Under the pieces are notes generated by a model, which ran no database searches, was not told the origin of the DNA, and saw only the letters and a program-made list of their open reading frames with translations. The translations under genes and the position numbers were made by a program. Below, piece by piece: positions 34,351-45,313 of a stretch of DNA of 64,000 bases (position 1 is its first letter; every line of letters begins with the position of its first letter). The stretch lies in assembly GCA_947457615.1 (NCBI GenBank), contig CANGWK010000002.1, positions 62,001 to 126,000 of the forward strand, in the 5' to 3' direction. Source of the DNA: Flavobacteriaceae bacterium. GTDB taxonomy: Bacteria; Bacteroidota; Bacteroidia; Flavobacteriales; Flavobacteriaceae.

Positions 34351-36102
34351 ATGTATAGAAGTCATAATTGTGGCGAATTGAACGCTACCCATATTAATAC
34401 CGAAGTTACCCTTGCGGGATGGGTTCAAAAATCAAGAGATAAAGGATTCATGAATTGGGTAGATTTGCGCGATCGCTATGGAATAACACAATTATTATTT
34501 GACGAAAGTCGTTCTGAAAAAACAGTTTTCGAATTGGCTAAATCCCTTGGAAGAGAATTTGTAGTTCAAGTAAAAGGCACCGTTATTGAGCGGGAAGCCA
34601 AAAATAAAAATATCCCAACTGGAGAAATCGAAATTTTGGTTACCGAAATGACTATCCTTAATGCTTCATTGACTCCTCCTTTCACCATTGAAGATGAAAC
34701 AGACGGTGGGGAAGACATCCGAATGAAATACCGCTACTTAGATATTAGAAGAAATCCAGTAAAAAATAGTTTGTTATTTCGTCATAAAGTAGCACAAGCA
34801 GTTAGAAATTACCTTTCTAATTTAGATTTTTGCGAAGTAGAAACTCCTTATTTAATTAAGTCTACTCCCGAGGGAGCGCGTGATTTTGTGGTGCCAAGCA
34901 GAATGAATGAAGGACAATTTTATGCACTTCCGCAATCACCTCAAACCTTCAAACAATTATTGATGGTTGGAGGAATGGATAAATATTTTCAAATTGTAAA
35001 ATGTTTCCGAGATGAAGATTTGCGTGCCGATAGACAACCCGAGTTTACACAAATAGATTGCGAGATGGCATTTGTAGAACAAGAAGATATTTTAAATGTT
35101 TTTGAAGGACTAACCCGCCATTTGCTAAAAGAAATAAAAGGTGTTGATGTGGAGAAGTTTCCGAGAATGACCTACGATCACGCCATGAAAACTTATGGAA
35201 ACGATAAACCAGACATCCGTTTTGGAATGGAATTTGGAGAATTAAATGCTCTAGCACAAAACAAAGAGTTTTCTGTTTTCAATAGTGCAGAACTTGTGGT
35301 TGGAATTGCTGCGCCTAATTGCGCAACCTACACTAGAAAAGAAATTGATGCATTAATTGATTGGGTGAAACGCCCACAAATAGGTGCAACTGGAATGGTT
35401 TATGTTAAATGTGAAGATGATGGAAGTTATAAATCATCGGTAGACAAATTCTATGATCAAAACGATTTAGCACAATGGGCAAAAGTTACCGGTGCTAAAA
35501 CTGGCGATATGATTTTTGTTCTTTCGGGCCCTGCCGATAAAACTAGAACGCAACTTTCGGCACTTCGAATGGAATTAGCAACTCGTTTAGGATTAAGAAA
35601 TCCTGCAGAATTTGCTCCTTTGTGGGTAGTAGATTTTCCATTGTTAGAATTAGATGAAGAATCTGGAAGATGGCATGCAATGCACCATCCATTTACCTCA
35701 CCTAAACCAGAAGACATGGATTTGTTAGCTACTAATCCCGGAAAAGTTCGTGCTAATGCCTATGATATGGTATTAAACGGAAATGAAATTGGTGGTGGTT
35801 CAATCAGAATTCATGATAAAGCTACGCAACAATTAATGTTTAAATATTTAGGTTTCACCGAAGAGGAAGCCCGCAACCAATTTGGATTTTTAATGGATGC
35901 TTTCCAATTTGGAGCACCACCACACGGAGGTTTAGCTTTCGGATTAGACCGATTAGTTGCTATTTTAGGCGGTCAAGAAACTATTCGTGATTTCATTGCC
36001 TTCCCAAAAAACAATTCTGGAAGAGATGTTATGATTGATGCACCGTCAGTAATAGATGACGCTCAATTGAACGAATTGCATATAAAAGTAGATTTGAAGT
36101 AA
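34351..36102 (+). CDS. aspS: Aspartyl-tRNA synthetase
   Basis: A 583-residue class II synthetase of bacterial type. The N-terminal OB-fold anticodon-binding domain (about 1-110) has [24 protein letters not shown]. The catalytic domain contains motif 2 ([18 protein letters not shown]), the bacterial insertion domain (about 280-420) and motif 3 ([14 protein letters not shown]). The length matches the family. No gatB/gatC is visible, so whether it is discriminating cannot be judged. Transcribed alone, divergent from the TlpA-like gene. Confidence 0.98.
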   Translation: MYRSHNCGELNATHINTEVTLAGWVQKSRDKGFMNWVDLRDRYGITQLLFDESRSEKTVFELAKSLGREFVVQVKGTVIEREAKNKNIPTGEIEILVTEMTILNASLTPPFTIEDETDGGEDIRMKYRYLDIRRNPVKNSLLFRHKVAQAVRNYLSNLDFCEVETPYLIKSTPEGARDFVVPSRMNEGQFYALPQSPQTFKQLLMVGGMDKYFQIVKCFRDEDLRADRQPEFTQIDCEMAFVEQEDILNVFEGLTRHLLKEIKGVDVEKFPRMTYDHAMKTYGNDKPDIRFGMEFGELNALAQNKEFSVFNSAELVVGIAAPNCATYTRKEIDALIDWVKRPQIGATGMVYVKCEDDGSYKSSVDKFYDQNDLAQWAKVTGAKTGDMIFVLSGPADKTRTQLSALRMELATRLGLRNPAEFAPLWVVDFPLLELDEESGRWHAMHHPFTSPKPEDMDLLATNPGKVRANAYDMVLNGNEIGGGSIRIHDKATQQLMFKYLGFTEEEARNQFGFLMDAFQFGAPPHGGLAFGLDRLVAILGGQETIRDFIAFPKNNSGRDVMIDAPSVIDDAQLNELHIKVDLK

Positions 36103-36286
36103 TTACTATTAAATTCGCAACTAATTAAAAAGCAGGCTTTTAAAAAATTAATAAAAAACGGCTTTTTCAAAACTTTCTTGAGGATAATTCAAATATTTAT
36201 CTGAAAATCATTTGTTTAGAAATTGTGTTTGTTAAAAAAAAATTTATTTTTTATTTGTTTTTAGTTTGCTATGTAATAAATAAGTA

Positions 36287-36294
36287 TATCTTTG
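36287..36294 (+). promoter_or_regulatory. Promoter of the cold-shock gene (-7 box)
   Basis: TATCTTTG is preceded by TTG at 36266-36268 with an 18-bp spacer. The ATG at 36322 lies 27 bases downstream; the upstream TTG reading would begin inside this box and is rejected. Confidence 0.65.
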
Positions 36295-36321
36295 GGCATT
36301 ATTAATTTTTTATATTACAAA

Positions 36322-36522
36322 ATGCGCACAGGTACAGTTAAATTTTTCAATGAGTCTAAAGGTTATGGATTCATTACAGATGATGAAAATGGAAAAGACA
36401 TTTTCGTTCACGCTACAGGTATTAAAGCTGAAAACTTAAACGAAGGAGACAAAGTTTCTTACGAAGAAGAAGAAGGAAGAAAAGGTAAAGTAGCTGCTCA
36501 AGTAGAAGTTATCGAAGACTAA
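36322..36522 (+). CDS. Cold-shock domain protein (CspA family)
   Basis: A 66-residue single OB-fold RNA chaperone. It starts MRTGTVKFFNESKGYGFI, with RNP1 KGYGFI (about 13-18) and RNP2 DIFVHA (about 29-34), and ends in an acidic tail (VEVIED). The start at 36322 gives the normal family length; a 10-codon extension to a TTG overlaps the promoter. Such proteins melt RNA structure in cold or in growth transitions. The leader is short, so there is no long cold-shock 5' UTR. A hairpin terminator follows. Confidence 0.95.
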   Translation: MRTGTVKFFNESKGYGFITDDENGKDIFVHATGIKAENLNEGDKVSYEEEEGRKGKVAAQVEVIED

Positions 36523-36553
36523 TATATATTAATTTTTGGTTACCTCAATTTTT

Positions 36554-36587
36554 AAAACGTCTCGAATTAATTCGAGACGTTTTTTTA
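36554..36587. terminator. Hairpin terminator after cold-shock gene
   Basis: AAAACGTCTCGAATT folds onto AATTCGAGACGTTTT and is followed by a T-run. Confidence 0.85.
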
Positions 36588-36664
36588 TGTCTTCGTCTGT
36601 AATTTAGAATTATTTTAAATAAACAAATTTAAGTAATAAATAACAAACGATTAACCCAAGGTTT

Positions 36665-36694
36665 TTGCGAATTAAATAATGCAATGTATATTTG
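36665..36694 (+). promoter_or_regulatory. Promoter of the complex I (nuo) operon
   Basis: TTG (36665-36667), a 19-bp spacer, then TATATTTG (36687-36694). The nuoA ATG lies 35 bases downstream. This is the best forward-strand promoter in the window and the only clear one for the operon. Confidence 0.7.
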
Positions 36695-36728
36695 CACTTA
36701 ATTAGAAATTGAATAAAAATTTAGGGGC

Positions 36729-37094
36729 ATGCAATCTACACAACACGATTATTTACCAATACTAATGCAGGCAATTCTTGCTATAGGATTTGTTGTTGCA
36801 ACTATCATTGGATCAAGCTATTTAGGTCCAAAAAAACATTCCAAAAACAAAGACAAAAATTTTGAATGCGGTATAGAATCTGTGGGGAATGCCAGAATTC
36901 CATTTTCAGTAAAATACTTTCTTGTTGCAATACTTTTTGTGCTTTTTGATGTAGAGGTTATTTTCTTATATCCATGGGCAGTGAATTTTAGAGAATTGGG
37001 GATTGACGGCATGATTAAGATGGTTATTTTTATGATGTTGTTACTAGTTGGTTTCTTCTATATTTTGAAGAAAAAAGCTTTAGAGTGGGAATAA
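36729..37094 (+). CDS. nuoA: NADH-quinone oxidoreductase subunit A
   Basis: A 121-residue membrane subunit of respiratory complex I. It has three hydrophobic segments, and the conserved FECGIESVGNARIPFSVKYF loop and LFDVEVIFLYPWA motif. It is the first gene of the nuo operon and starts after a well-formed promoter. The nuoB ATG follows after 17 bases, a spacer that contains one AATTACGAATTA phrase like those in the nuoC-nuoD element. Confidence 0.96.
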   Translation: MQSTQHDYLPILMQAILAIGFVVATIIGSSYLGPKKHSKNKDKNFECGIESVGNARIPFSVKYFLVAILFVLFDVEVIFLYPWAVNFRELGIDGMIKMVIFMMLLLVGFFYILKKKALEWE

Positions 37095-37111
37095 TAAATT
37101 ACGAATTATAA

Positions 37112-37657
37112 ATGAGTGATTCTAAAATAAATATGGTTGCTCCGCCAGAAGGAGTTACAGGAGAAGGTTTTTTTGCAACCAAACTTAATGATGTGGTTGG
37201 TATGGCGCGAGCAAATTCGCTTTGGCCTCTTCCATTCGCCACTTCTTGTTGTGGAATTGAGTTTATGGCTACAATGGCATCGCATTACGATTTAGCTCGT
37301 TTTGGTTCTGAGCGTGTTAGTTTTTCTCCTCGTCAAGCGGATATGCTAATGGTAATGGGAACAATTTCTAAGAAAATGGCGCCTATTTTACGTCAAGTAT
37401 ACGAACAAATGAGCGAGCCACGCTGGGTAATTGCTGTTGGAGCTTGTGCAAGTTCCGGTGGGGTTTTTGATACTTATTCTGTATTACAAGGTATCGACAA
37501 AGTTATTCCAGTTGACGTTTACGTTCCGGGTTGCCCACCAAGACCTGAGCAAATTGTAGATGGCGTTATGCAATTACAAGAATTAGTAAGAAACGAATCT
37601 GTTCGCAGAAGAAGTTCTCCAGAATATGTTGAATTATTAGCTTCTTATAATCTATAA
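37112..37657 (+). CDS. nuoB: NADH-quinone oxidoreductase subunit B
   Basis: A 181-residue peripheral subunit that carries the last iron-sulfur cluster (N2) next to the quinone site. Ligands are visible in ATSCCGIEFMA (tandem Cys), GACASSGGVFDTY and VPGCPPRPEQ. The length is normal. It ends one base before nuoC, so the two are coupled. Confidence 0.97.
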   Translation: MSDSKINMVAPPEGVTGEGFFATKLNDVVGMARANSLWPLPFATSCCGIEFMATMASHYDLARFGSERVSFSPRQADMLMVMGTISKKMAPILRQVYEQMSEPRWVIAVGACASSGGVFDTYSVLQGIDKVIPVDVYVPGCPPRPEQIVDGVMQLQELVRNESVRRRSSPEYVELLASYNL

Positions 37658-37658
37658 T

Positions 37659-38177
37659 ATGGCTTTAGAAACAACTTTCCTTCAAGAAAAAATTACACAA
37701 AAATTCGGGGACAAAGTGCTTAATTTTGAAATGAGCCAAGATATCTTTTCATTCGAGGCTACACCAGAAGCAATTCACGAAGTAATTCGAACTTTAAAAA
37801 CAGAAGACGATTTAAATTTTCATTTCCTTACTGATTTATGCGGAGTGCACTACCCAGAAAATGATGCTAGCCACCAATTTGCAGTAGTGTATCATTTGCA
37901 CAATTGGGTTGAAAATGTAAGAATAAGAATCACCACCTATTTATCTGGAGAAAATCCGGAAGTAAATACAATAATAGACTTATTTCTTTGTGCTAATTGG
38001 ATGGAGAGAGAAACTTGGGATTTTTACGGTATTAATTTCAAAGGACATCCTCAATTAAAAAGAATATTAAATATGGATGAAATGGTTTCTCATCCGATGC
38101 GAAAAGAATTTCCAATGGAAGACCAAGGAAGAACCGATAAAGACGATCGTTTCTTTGGTAGATCAAGTTGTAATTAA
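37659..38177 (+). CDS. nuoC: NADH-quinone oxidoreductase subunit C
   Basis: A 172-residue peripheral-arm subunit (30 kDa family). The signature is ERETWDFYGINFKGHPQLKRIL followed by HPMRKEFP. It is separate from nuoD, unlike the fused nuoCD of enterobacteria. The stop is followed by a 112-base gap with an imperfect inverted-repeat element before nuoD. Confidence 0.95.
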   Translation: MALETTFLQEKITQKFGDKVLNFEMSQDIFSFEATPEAIHEVIRTLKTEDDLNFHFLTDLCGVHYPENDASHQFAVVYHLHNWVENVRIRITTYLSGENPEVNTIIDLFLCANWMERETWDFYGINFKGHPQLKRILNMDEMVSHPMRKEFPMEDQGRTDKDDRFFGRSSCN

Positions 38178-38178
38178 A

Positions 38179-38283
38179 AATTAAGAATTAAGAATTACAA
38201 ATAGGTGATTCTAATTTAAAACATAAAACTAATTGTCCATTTACGATTTAATATTTTTAATTCGTAATTCGTAATTCGTAATT
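38179..38283. repeat. Inverted-repeat element between nuoC and nuoD
   Basis: Arms of 24 bases at 38179-38202 and 38260-38283 match as inverted repeats at 21 of 24 positions. They are built from AATTACGAATT-type phrases and enclose 57 AT-rich bases with no gene. It looks like a small non-coding mobile element or the scar of a cassette. Confidence 0.65.
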
Positions 38284-38289
38284 GAATAT

Positions 38290-39525
38290 ATGTCAGACTT
38301 ATTATTATTACCAGAGCATCGATATGCCAAAGTTATTGAACAAACTCGCAACGAAGACGGAAGCGAACTGTCTATATTAAATCTTGGTCCAACACACCCA
38401 GCAACACATGGTATTTTTCAAAATATCTTATTGATGGATGGCGAAAGAATTCTTGATGCAGAACCAACCATTGGTTATATTCACCGTGCTTTTGAAAAAA
38501 TTGCAGAAAACCGTCCATTTTATCAAATAAATGTCTTGACAGATAGAATGAACTATTGTTCTTCTCCTATAAATAACATGGCTTGGTGGATGACGGTTGA
38601 AAAACTATTAGAAATTGAAGTTCCTAAAAGAGCTCAATATTTAAGAGTTATTGTAATGGAATTGGCGCGTATATCCGATCACTTAATTTGCAATTCAATT
38701 TTAGGCGTAGATACTGGAGCTTATACCGGCTTCCTTTATGTATTTCAATTTCGCGAAAAAATTTACGAAATCTACGAAGAAATTTGTGGAGCTCGACTTA
38801 CAACAAATATGGGCAGAATTGGTGGTTTCGAGAGAGATTGGTCTGAAGCTGCTTTCAAAAAATTAGATACTTTCTTAACCGATTTTCCTGTTGCTTGGAA
38901 AGAATTTGAAAACCTTTTCGAAAGAAATAGAATTTTCATTGACAGAACAGTAAACGTTGGTCCAATCACAGCCGATAGCGCAATGCAATACGGCTTAACT
39001 GGTCCTAATTTACGTGCTGCAGGAATTGATTATGATGTTAGAAAAGCACAACCATACTCCTCTTACGAAGATTTTGAATTTGACATTCCTGTGGGAAAAT
39101 CTGGCGACACTTACGATCGTTTTTGTGTTCGTAATGCTGAAGTTTGGGAGAGTTTAAGCATCATTCGTCAAGCATTAGAAAAATTACCTCAAGGTCCTAT
39201 TCATGCTGACGTTCCTGATTATTATTTACCTCCAAAAGAAGACGTTTATCACAATATGGAAAGCTTAATTTATCACTTCAAAATTGTGATGGGGGAAGTT
39301 CCAGTTCCGGTAGCAGAAATTTATCATCCGGTAGAAGGTGGAAATGGTGAGTTAGGATTTTATTTAATAACCGACGGAAGTAGAACGCCTTATCGTTTAC
39401 ATTTTAGAAGACCTTGTTTTATTTACTATCAAGCGTATACCGAAATGATTAAAGGCGGAATGTTATCGGATGCTATTGTAATACTATCCAGTTTAAATGT
39501 AATTGCAGGAGAATTAGACGCGTAA
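38290..39525 (+). CDS. nuoD: NADH-quinone oxidoreductase subunit D
   Basis: A 411-residue 49-kDa-family subunit that helps form the quinone pocket. Marks: LNLGPTHPATHG near the N terminus (about 31-42), GYIHRAFEKIAENRPF, LTDRMNYCS, GVDTGAYTGFLYVF, GRIGGFERDW, and the C-terminal LHFRRPCFIYYQ and VILSSLNVIAGELDA. Full length. It is the first gene after the inverted-repeat element, with nuoE 5 bases on. Confidence 0.97.
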   Translation: MSDLLLLPEHRYAKVIEQTRNEDGSELSILNLGPTHPATHGIFQNILLMDGERILDAEPTIGYIHRAFEKIAENRPFYQINVLTDRMNYCSSPINNMAWWMTVEKLLEIEVPKRAQYLRVIVMELARISDHLICNSILGVDTGAYTGFLYVFQFREKIYEIYEEICGARLTTNMGRIGGFERDWSEAAFKKLDTFLTDFPVAWKEFENLFERNRIFIDRTVNVGPITADSAMQYGLTGPNLRAAGIDYDVRKAQPYSSYEDFEFDIPVGKSGDTYDRFCVRNAEVWESLSIIRQALEKLPQGPIHADVPDYYLPPKEDVYHNMESLIYHFKIVMGEVPVPVAEIYHPVEGGNGELGFYLITDGSRTPYRLHFRRPCFIYYQAYTEMIKGGMLSDAIVILSSLNVIAGELDA

Positions 39526-39530
39526 TAATT

Positions 39531-40061
39531 ATGGAAAAAACAAATATCCAACAAGAAATAAACATTACTGAATCTTTGATGAATCGCATCAACGAGTTGA
39601 TAAGTCATTATCCTGAGGGAAAACAAAAATCGGCTTTATTGCCTATTTTACATGAAGTTCAAGATGCTCACGATAATTGGTTGAGTACCGATTTACAAAC
39701 TAAAGTGGCTGAAATTCTAGGAATTCAACCAATTGAAGTTTTTGAAGTGGTAACATTTTATACAATGTATAACCAAAGACCAATTGGAAAATACATGTTT
39801 GAATTCTGTCAAACTTCTCCTTGTTGTCAGAACGGAGTAGAAGATTTAATGGATTATACTTGTTCAAAATTGGGGGTGAAAGTTGGTGAACCAACTGCAG
39901 ATGGACAATTTGAAGTGCGCGGAGTGGAATGCCTTGGGGCTTGTGGTTACGCTCCTATGATGCAATTGGGAGACTTCTTCCAAGAGCATTTAACTAAAGA
40001 AAAAATCGATCAGTTAGTTACTGATTGTAAGGATGGAAAAATCACTTTACACGATAAATAA
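39531..40061 (+). CDS. nuoE: NADH-quinone oxidoreductase subunit E
   Basis: A 176-residue 24-kDa-family subunit with the N1a 2Fe-2S cluster. Ligands lie in FEFCQTSPCC and ECLGACGYAPM. The N-terminal half has the usual thioredoxin-like lead (AEILGIQPIEVFEVVTFYTMY). Its TAA overlaps the ATG of the inserted mntA-like gene (TAATG), so the cassette begins exactly at the stop. Confidence 0.96.
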   Translation: MEKTNIQQEINITESLMNRINELISHYPEGKQKSALLPILHEVQDAHDNWLSTDLQTKVAEILGIQPIEVFEVVTFYTMYNQRPIGKYMFEFCQTSPCCQNGVEDLMDYTCSKLGVKVGEPTADGQFEVRGVECLGACGYAPMMQLGDFFQEHLTKEKIDQLVTDCKDGKITLHDK

Positions 40062-40354
40062 TGCAATTATCAGCCTCGCAAATAAATCAAATTCAAACTT
40101 TCTTTACAGATAAACCTGTGAAAAAAGTATATTTATTTGGTTCTTATGCAAGAGGTGAAGCAGATGAAAATAGCGATGTTGATTTACTAATAGATTGGGA
40201 TTACACGCAACATATTGGTTTGAATTATGTTTTTTGGAAAGAAGATATTAAAAAATTATTAAATAAAGACGTAGATTTTGTTTCTGTAGATTATATTTCC
40301 CCTTACATAGAAGACTTCATAAATAAAGATAAAAAACTGATTTATGAAGGATGA
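40061..40354 (+). CDS. mntA: MntA-like antitoxin, minimal nucleotidyltransferase
   Basis: A 97-residue minimal nucleotidyltransferase with an intact GSX10DXD motif: GSYARGEADENSDVD, GS at 27-28, Asp39/Asp41. It should AMPylate and silence the HEPN partner encoded next, whose ATG lies 11 bases inside this gene. Its own ATG overlaps the nuoE stop. The sequence is clearly different from the mntA-like protein in the suc operon, so the two pairs are not recent copies of each other. Confidence 0.9.
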   Translation: MQLSASQINQIQTFFTDKPVKKVYLFGSYARGEADENSDVDLLIDWDYTQHIGLNYVFWKEDIKKLLNKDVDFVSVDYISPYIEDFINKDKKLIYEG

Positions 40355-40706
40355 AGTTGGAAATAAAGCAAGAATAAATCATATAATCGAAGCAATAGAG
40401 AATATAGAAATAATTACTGATGGAATTGAGCTAGAAGATTTTTTAACAAATCTTGAAAAGAAATTGGCGGTTGAAAGATTATTGGAAATAATTGGAGAAG
40501 CATCGAACCATATTTCTGAATATATATTATATAATCCAGAAACAGCGACACCTTGGAGAAAGATAATTGCAACAAGAAATTTAATTGCGCATGAATATTT
40601 TAGGATTAATTATAAAATAATTTATCAAATTGCCAGAGAAGAAATTATCCCTCTTAAAAAAGATATTCAAACCATATTAAAAGATTTAGACAAATATTTA
40701 AAATAG
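40344..40706 (+). CDS. hepT: HepT-like toxin, HEPN (DUF86) RNase
   Basis: A 120-residue helical HEPN protein with an intact RX4HXY motif (R78-NLIA-H83-E-Y85), the expected RNase site and AMPylation target. It overlaps mntA at its start and ends one base before the nuoF ATG. Ribosomes would thus pass nuoE, antitoxin, toxin and nuoF with no spacing. Toxic activity is inferred from the family; phenotype unknown. Confidence 0.9.
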   Translation: MKDEVGNKARINHIIEAIENIEIITDGIELEDFLTNLEKKLAVERLLEIIGEASNHISEYILYNPETATPWRKIIATRNLIAHEYFRINYKIIYQIAREEIIPLKKDIQTILKDLDKYLK

Positions 40707-40707
40707 T

Positions 40708-42613
<1,906 letters not shown>

Positions 42614-42676
42614 AATAGTTAGAATAAAAAGTTTTAAAAAGAACAAAAATACTCCGCAGGAGTTAAATATTGGTAA

Positions 42677-43723
42677 ATGAAAGTAACCATAGACGGACAA
42701 GAAATTGAAGTTGAAGCAGGAACAACCATCCTGCAAGCGGCTCGTAGGATTGGTGGAGAATCTGTTCCGCCAGCCATGTGTTATTATTCTAAACTAAAAG
42801 GAACTGGCGGAAAATGCCGTTGCTGTTTAGTGGACGTTACAAAAGGTAGTGAAGCCGATCCAAGACCTATGCCAAAATTGGTAGCATCTTGTATTACAGG
42901 TTGTCAAGACGGAATGGAAATTGCTAGCAAATCTTCTGAGAGAGTAACAGAAGCGCGTAAAGCAGTAACCGAATTCCTTTTGATTAATCACCCTTTAGAT
43001 TGCCCAGTTTGCGATCAAGCAGGAGAATGTGATTTACAAAACCTAAGTTTCGAACACGGAAAATCCGAAACTCGTTTTATAGAAGAAAAAAGAACCTTCG
43101 AACCAGAAAATATTGGTCCACACATTCAATTACACATGAACCGTTGCATTGTATGCCAACGTTGTGTGGAAGTTGCCGACCAATTAACCGATGGTAGAGT
43201 GCACGGAGTTTTAAATCGTGGCGATCATTCGCAGATTTCTACTTGTGTTTCTGCTGCAATTGACAATGAATTCTCTGGAAACATGATTGACGTTTGCCCA
43301 GTTGGAGCATTAACGGATAAAACGTTCCGATTCAAATCTAGAGTTTGGTTCAACAAACCTTTCAATGCTCACAGAGAATGTACTACCCCAGGGTGTTGCG
43401 GAAAAACAACCGTTTGGATGTTTGGAGACGAAATACAAAGGGTAACTGCAAGAAAAGACGAGTACCATGAAGTAGAAGATTTTATTTGTAATACCTGTCG
43501 TTTTGATAAAAAAGAGGTTGCAGATTGGATTATCGAGGGACCTAGAAAATTTGAGAAAGATTCAGTTATCAACCAAAATAAATATTACGGAAAATTAGAA
43601 ACCGTTGTTATCGAAACCGAAAAAGGAATTCTTCAAGGTAGAGATATTGACCGTAAAAAAATCAGTATGTCTGATATTGAGTACAACGAAAAAATTGACG
43701 GGACTAACATAGACAGCAAATAA
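42677..43723 (+). CDS. nuoG: NADH-quinone oxidoreductase subunit G, short form
   Basis: A 348-residue subunit holding the N-terminal iron-sulfur part of NuoG. Ligands: a ferredoxin-like 2Fe-2S site (Cys35, Cys47, Cys49/50, Cys72), the NHPLDCPVCDQAGECDLQ site, the NRCIVCQRC...CPVGAL 4Fe-4S site, and a further Cys set ECTTPGCCGK...CNTCRF. The large molybdopterin-like C-terminal domain of E. coli NuoG (about 900 residues) is absent. The stop overlaps the nuoH ATG (TAATG) and no leftover reading frame follows, so this looks like a native short form, not a broken gene. Confidence 0.92.
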   Translation: MKVTIDGQEIEVEAGTTILQAARRIGGESVPPAMCYYSKLKGTGGKCRCCLVDVTKGSEADPRPMPKLVASCITGCQDGMEIASKSSERVTEARKAVTEFLLINHPLDCPVCDQAGECDLQNLSFEHGKSETRFIEEKRTFEPENIGPHIQLHMNRCIVCQRCVEVADQLTDGRVHGVLNRGDHSQISTCVSAAIDNEFSGNMIDVCPVGALTDKTFRFKSRVWFNKPFNAHRECTTPGCCGKTTVWMFGDEIQRVTARKDEYHEVEDFICNTCRFDKKEVADWIIEGPRKFEKDSVINQNKYYGKLETVVIETEKGILQGRDIDRKKISMSDIEYNEKIDGTNIDSK

Positions 43724-44754
43724 TGGATAGTGCATTTATCATAGAAAAAAGTATTTTCATTGTAGTCATATTTGGATTTACAATGATTATGGCAATGTAT
43801 GCTACTTGGGCAGAACGAAAAGTTGCAGCCTATCTTCAAGATAGAGTTGGACCAAATCGTGCTGGTTGGGGTGGGTTATTACAACCACTTGCCGATGGAA
43901 TGAAATTATTTGCAAAAGAAGAATTTGAACCAAATACAAAAAATAAATTTCTGTTTTTTGTAGGCCCTGGAATAGCTATGAGCGCCGCATTAATGACTAG
44001 TGCTGTAATTCCGTGGGGAGATAAACTACATATTTTTGGAAGAGATGTTATACTACAAGCGACAGATACCGACAGTGCATTATTGTATATTTTTGCAGTA
44101 GTCTCCATTGGAGTTTACGGAATCATGATTGGTGGATGGGCATCCAATAATAAGTTCTCTTTGATGGGTGCAGTTCGTGCAGCATCGCAAATGGTTTCTT
44201 ATGAAGTTGCCATGGGATTGTCTATGATTGCTTTATTGATGATGACTGGAACGTTGAGTTTGAAAGAAATTTCGATGCAACAACATGGATTGCATTGGAA
44301 TGTCTTTTACCAACCTGTGTCCTTTTTAATCTTTTTAATTTGTGCTTTTGCAGAAACTAATAGAACTCCTTTCGATTTAGCAGAATGCGAATCGGAATTG
44401 ATTGGAGGATACCATACCGAATATTCTTCTATGAAAATGGGATTTTTTTTATTTGCAGAATATGCTAATATGTTTATTTCAGCAACTATAATTTCGATTT
44501 TATTCTTTGGAGGATACAATTATCCTGGAATGGGTTGGGTAGTAGAACACTGGGGTTTAAATCTAGGAAATGTAATCGGAATGGTAGCCTTGTTTGCTAA
44601 ACTTTGCTTTTTCATCTTCTTTTTTATGTGGATCAGATGGACTATTCCAAGATTTAGATACGATCAATTGATGAATTTAGGATGGAAAATTTTAATTCCT
44701 CTTTCAATATTCAATATTATAATAACCGGAATTTGCATTCTAGCTTTTAAATAA
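43723..44754 (+). CDS. nuoH: NADH-quinone oxidoreductase subunit H
   Basis: A 343-residue membrane subunit (ND1 family) that forms the quinone entry tunnel with NuoB/D. About eight hydrophobic helices; conserved AERKVAAYLQDRVGPNRAGWGGLLQPLADGMKLF, AETNRTPFDLAECESELIGGYHTEYSSMKMG and WIRWTIPRFRYDQLMNLGW. The start overlaps the nuoG stop. Confidence 0.97.
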   Translation: MDSAFIIEKSIFIVVIFGFTMIMAMYATWAERKVAAYLQDRVGPNRAGWGGLLQPLADGMKLFAKEEFEPNTKNKFLFFVGPGIAMSAALMTSAVIPWGDKLHIFGRDVILQATDTDSALLYIFAVVSIGVYGIMIGGWASNNKFSLMGAVRAASQMVSYEVAMGLSMIALLMMTGTLSLKEISMQQHGLHWNVFYQPVSFLIFLICAFAETNRTPFDLAECESELIGGYHTEYSSMKMGFFLFAEYANMFISATIISILFFGGYNYPGMGWVVEHWGLNLGNVIGMVALFAKLCFFIFFFMWIRWTIPRFRYDQLMNLGWKILIPLSIFNIIITGICILAFK

Positions 44755-44765
44755 GAAAAGAAATT

Positions 44766-45311
44766 ATGTCAACATCGATACAAAGTATTTCATTATCAGG
44801 TAAGAAAAAACAAGTTTCCAATAAGGAAATGACGTTTTTGGAAAGAATGTACCTGGTTGCAATTGTAAAAGGTTTATGGATTACCATAAAACACTTTTTT
44901 AGAAAAAAGGCAACGATTCAATATCCAGAACAAGTTCGGGAGTTTAGTCCGGTTTATCGTGGGCAACACATGTTGAAACGCGATGAACAAGGTCGTGAAA
45001 ACTGTACTGCTTGCGGATTGTGCGCGCTTTCTTGCCCAGCTGAGGCAATCACAATGAAAGCAGAAGAACGTAAAAAAGGAGAAGAACATTTGTATAGAGA
45101 AGAGAAATATGCTTCTATATATGAAATTAACATGTTGCGCTGTATTTTCTGTGGATTGTGCGAAGAAGCTTGTCCGAAAGATGCAATTTACATGACAATT
45201 TCTAAAGAATTAGTTCCTGCAAATTACTACAGAGAAGATTTCATTTTTGGAAAAGATAAATTAGTAATGCCGATGGAAATGGCTTTGGCAAATACTAAAA
45301 AATTGAATTAA
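44766..45311 (+). CDS. nuoI: NADH-quinone oxidoreductase subunit I
   Basis: A 181-residue ferredoxin-type subunit with two 4Fe-4S motifs, CTACGLCALSCP and CIFCGLCEEACP, that carry electrons between NuoG and NuoB. An amphipathic N-terminal helix (about 20-50) should hold it to the membrane arm. It ends 2 bases before nuoJ. Confidence 0.97.
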   Translation: MSTSIQSISLSGKKKQVSNKEMTFLERMYLVAIVKGLWITIKHFFRKKATIQYPEQVREFSPVYRGQHMLKRDEQGRENCTACGLCALSCPAEAITMKAEERKKGEEHLYREEKYASIYEINMLRCIFCGLCEEACPKDAIYMTISKELVPANYYREDFIFGKDKLVMPMEMALANTKKLN

Positions 45312-45313
45312 TT

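Noticed and set aside
36292..36321. 10-codon N-terminal extension of the cold-shock protein from a TTG
   Set aside because: The TTG is part of the -7 promoter box TATCTTTG, and cold-shock proteins begin at the MRTGTVKFF position.
42677..43723. nuoG as a pseudogene because it is far shorter than in E. coli
   Set aside because: The frame is intact, iron-sulfur ligands are present and the stop overlaps nuoH cleanly; a short native form is more likely.
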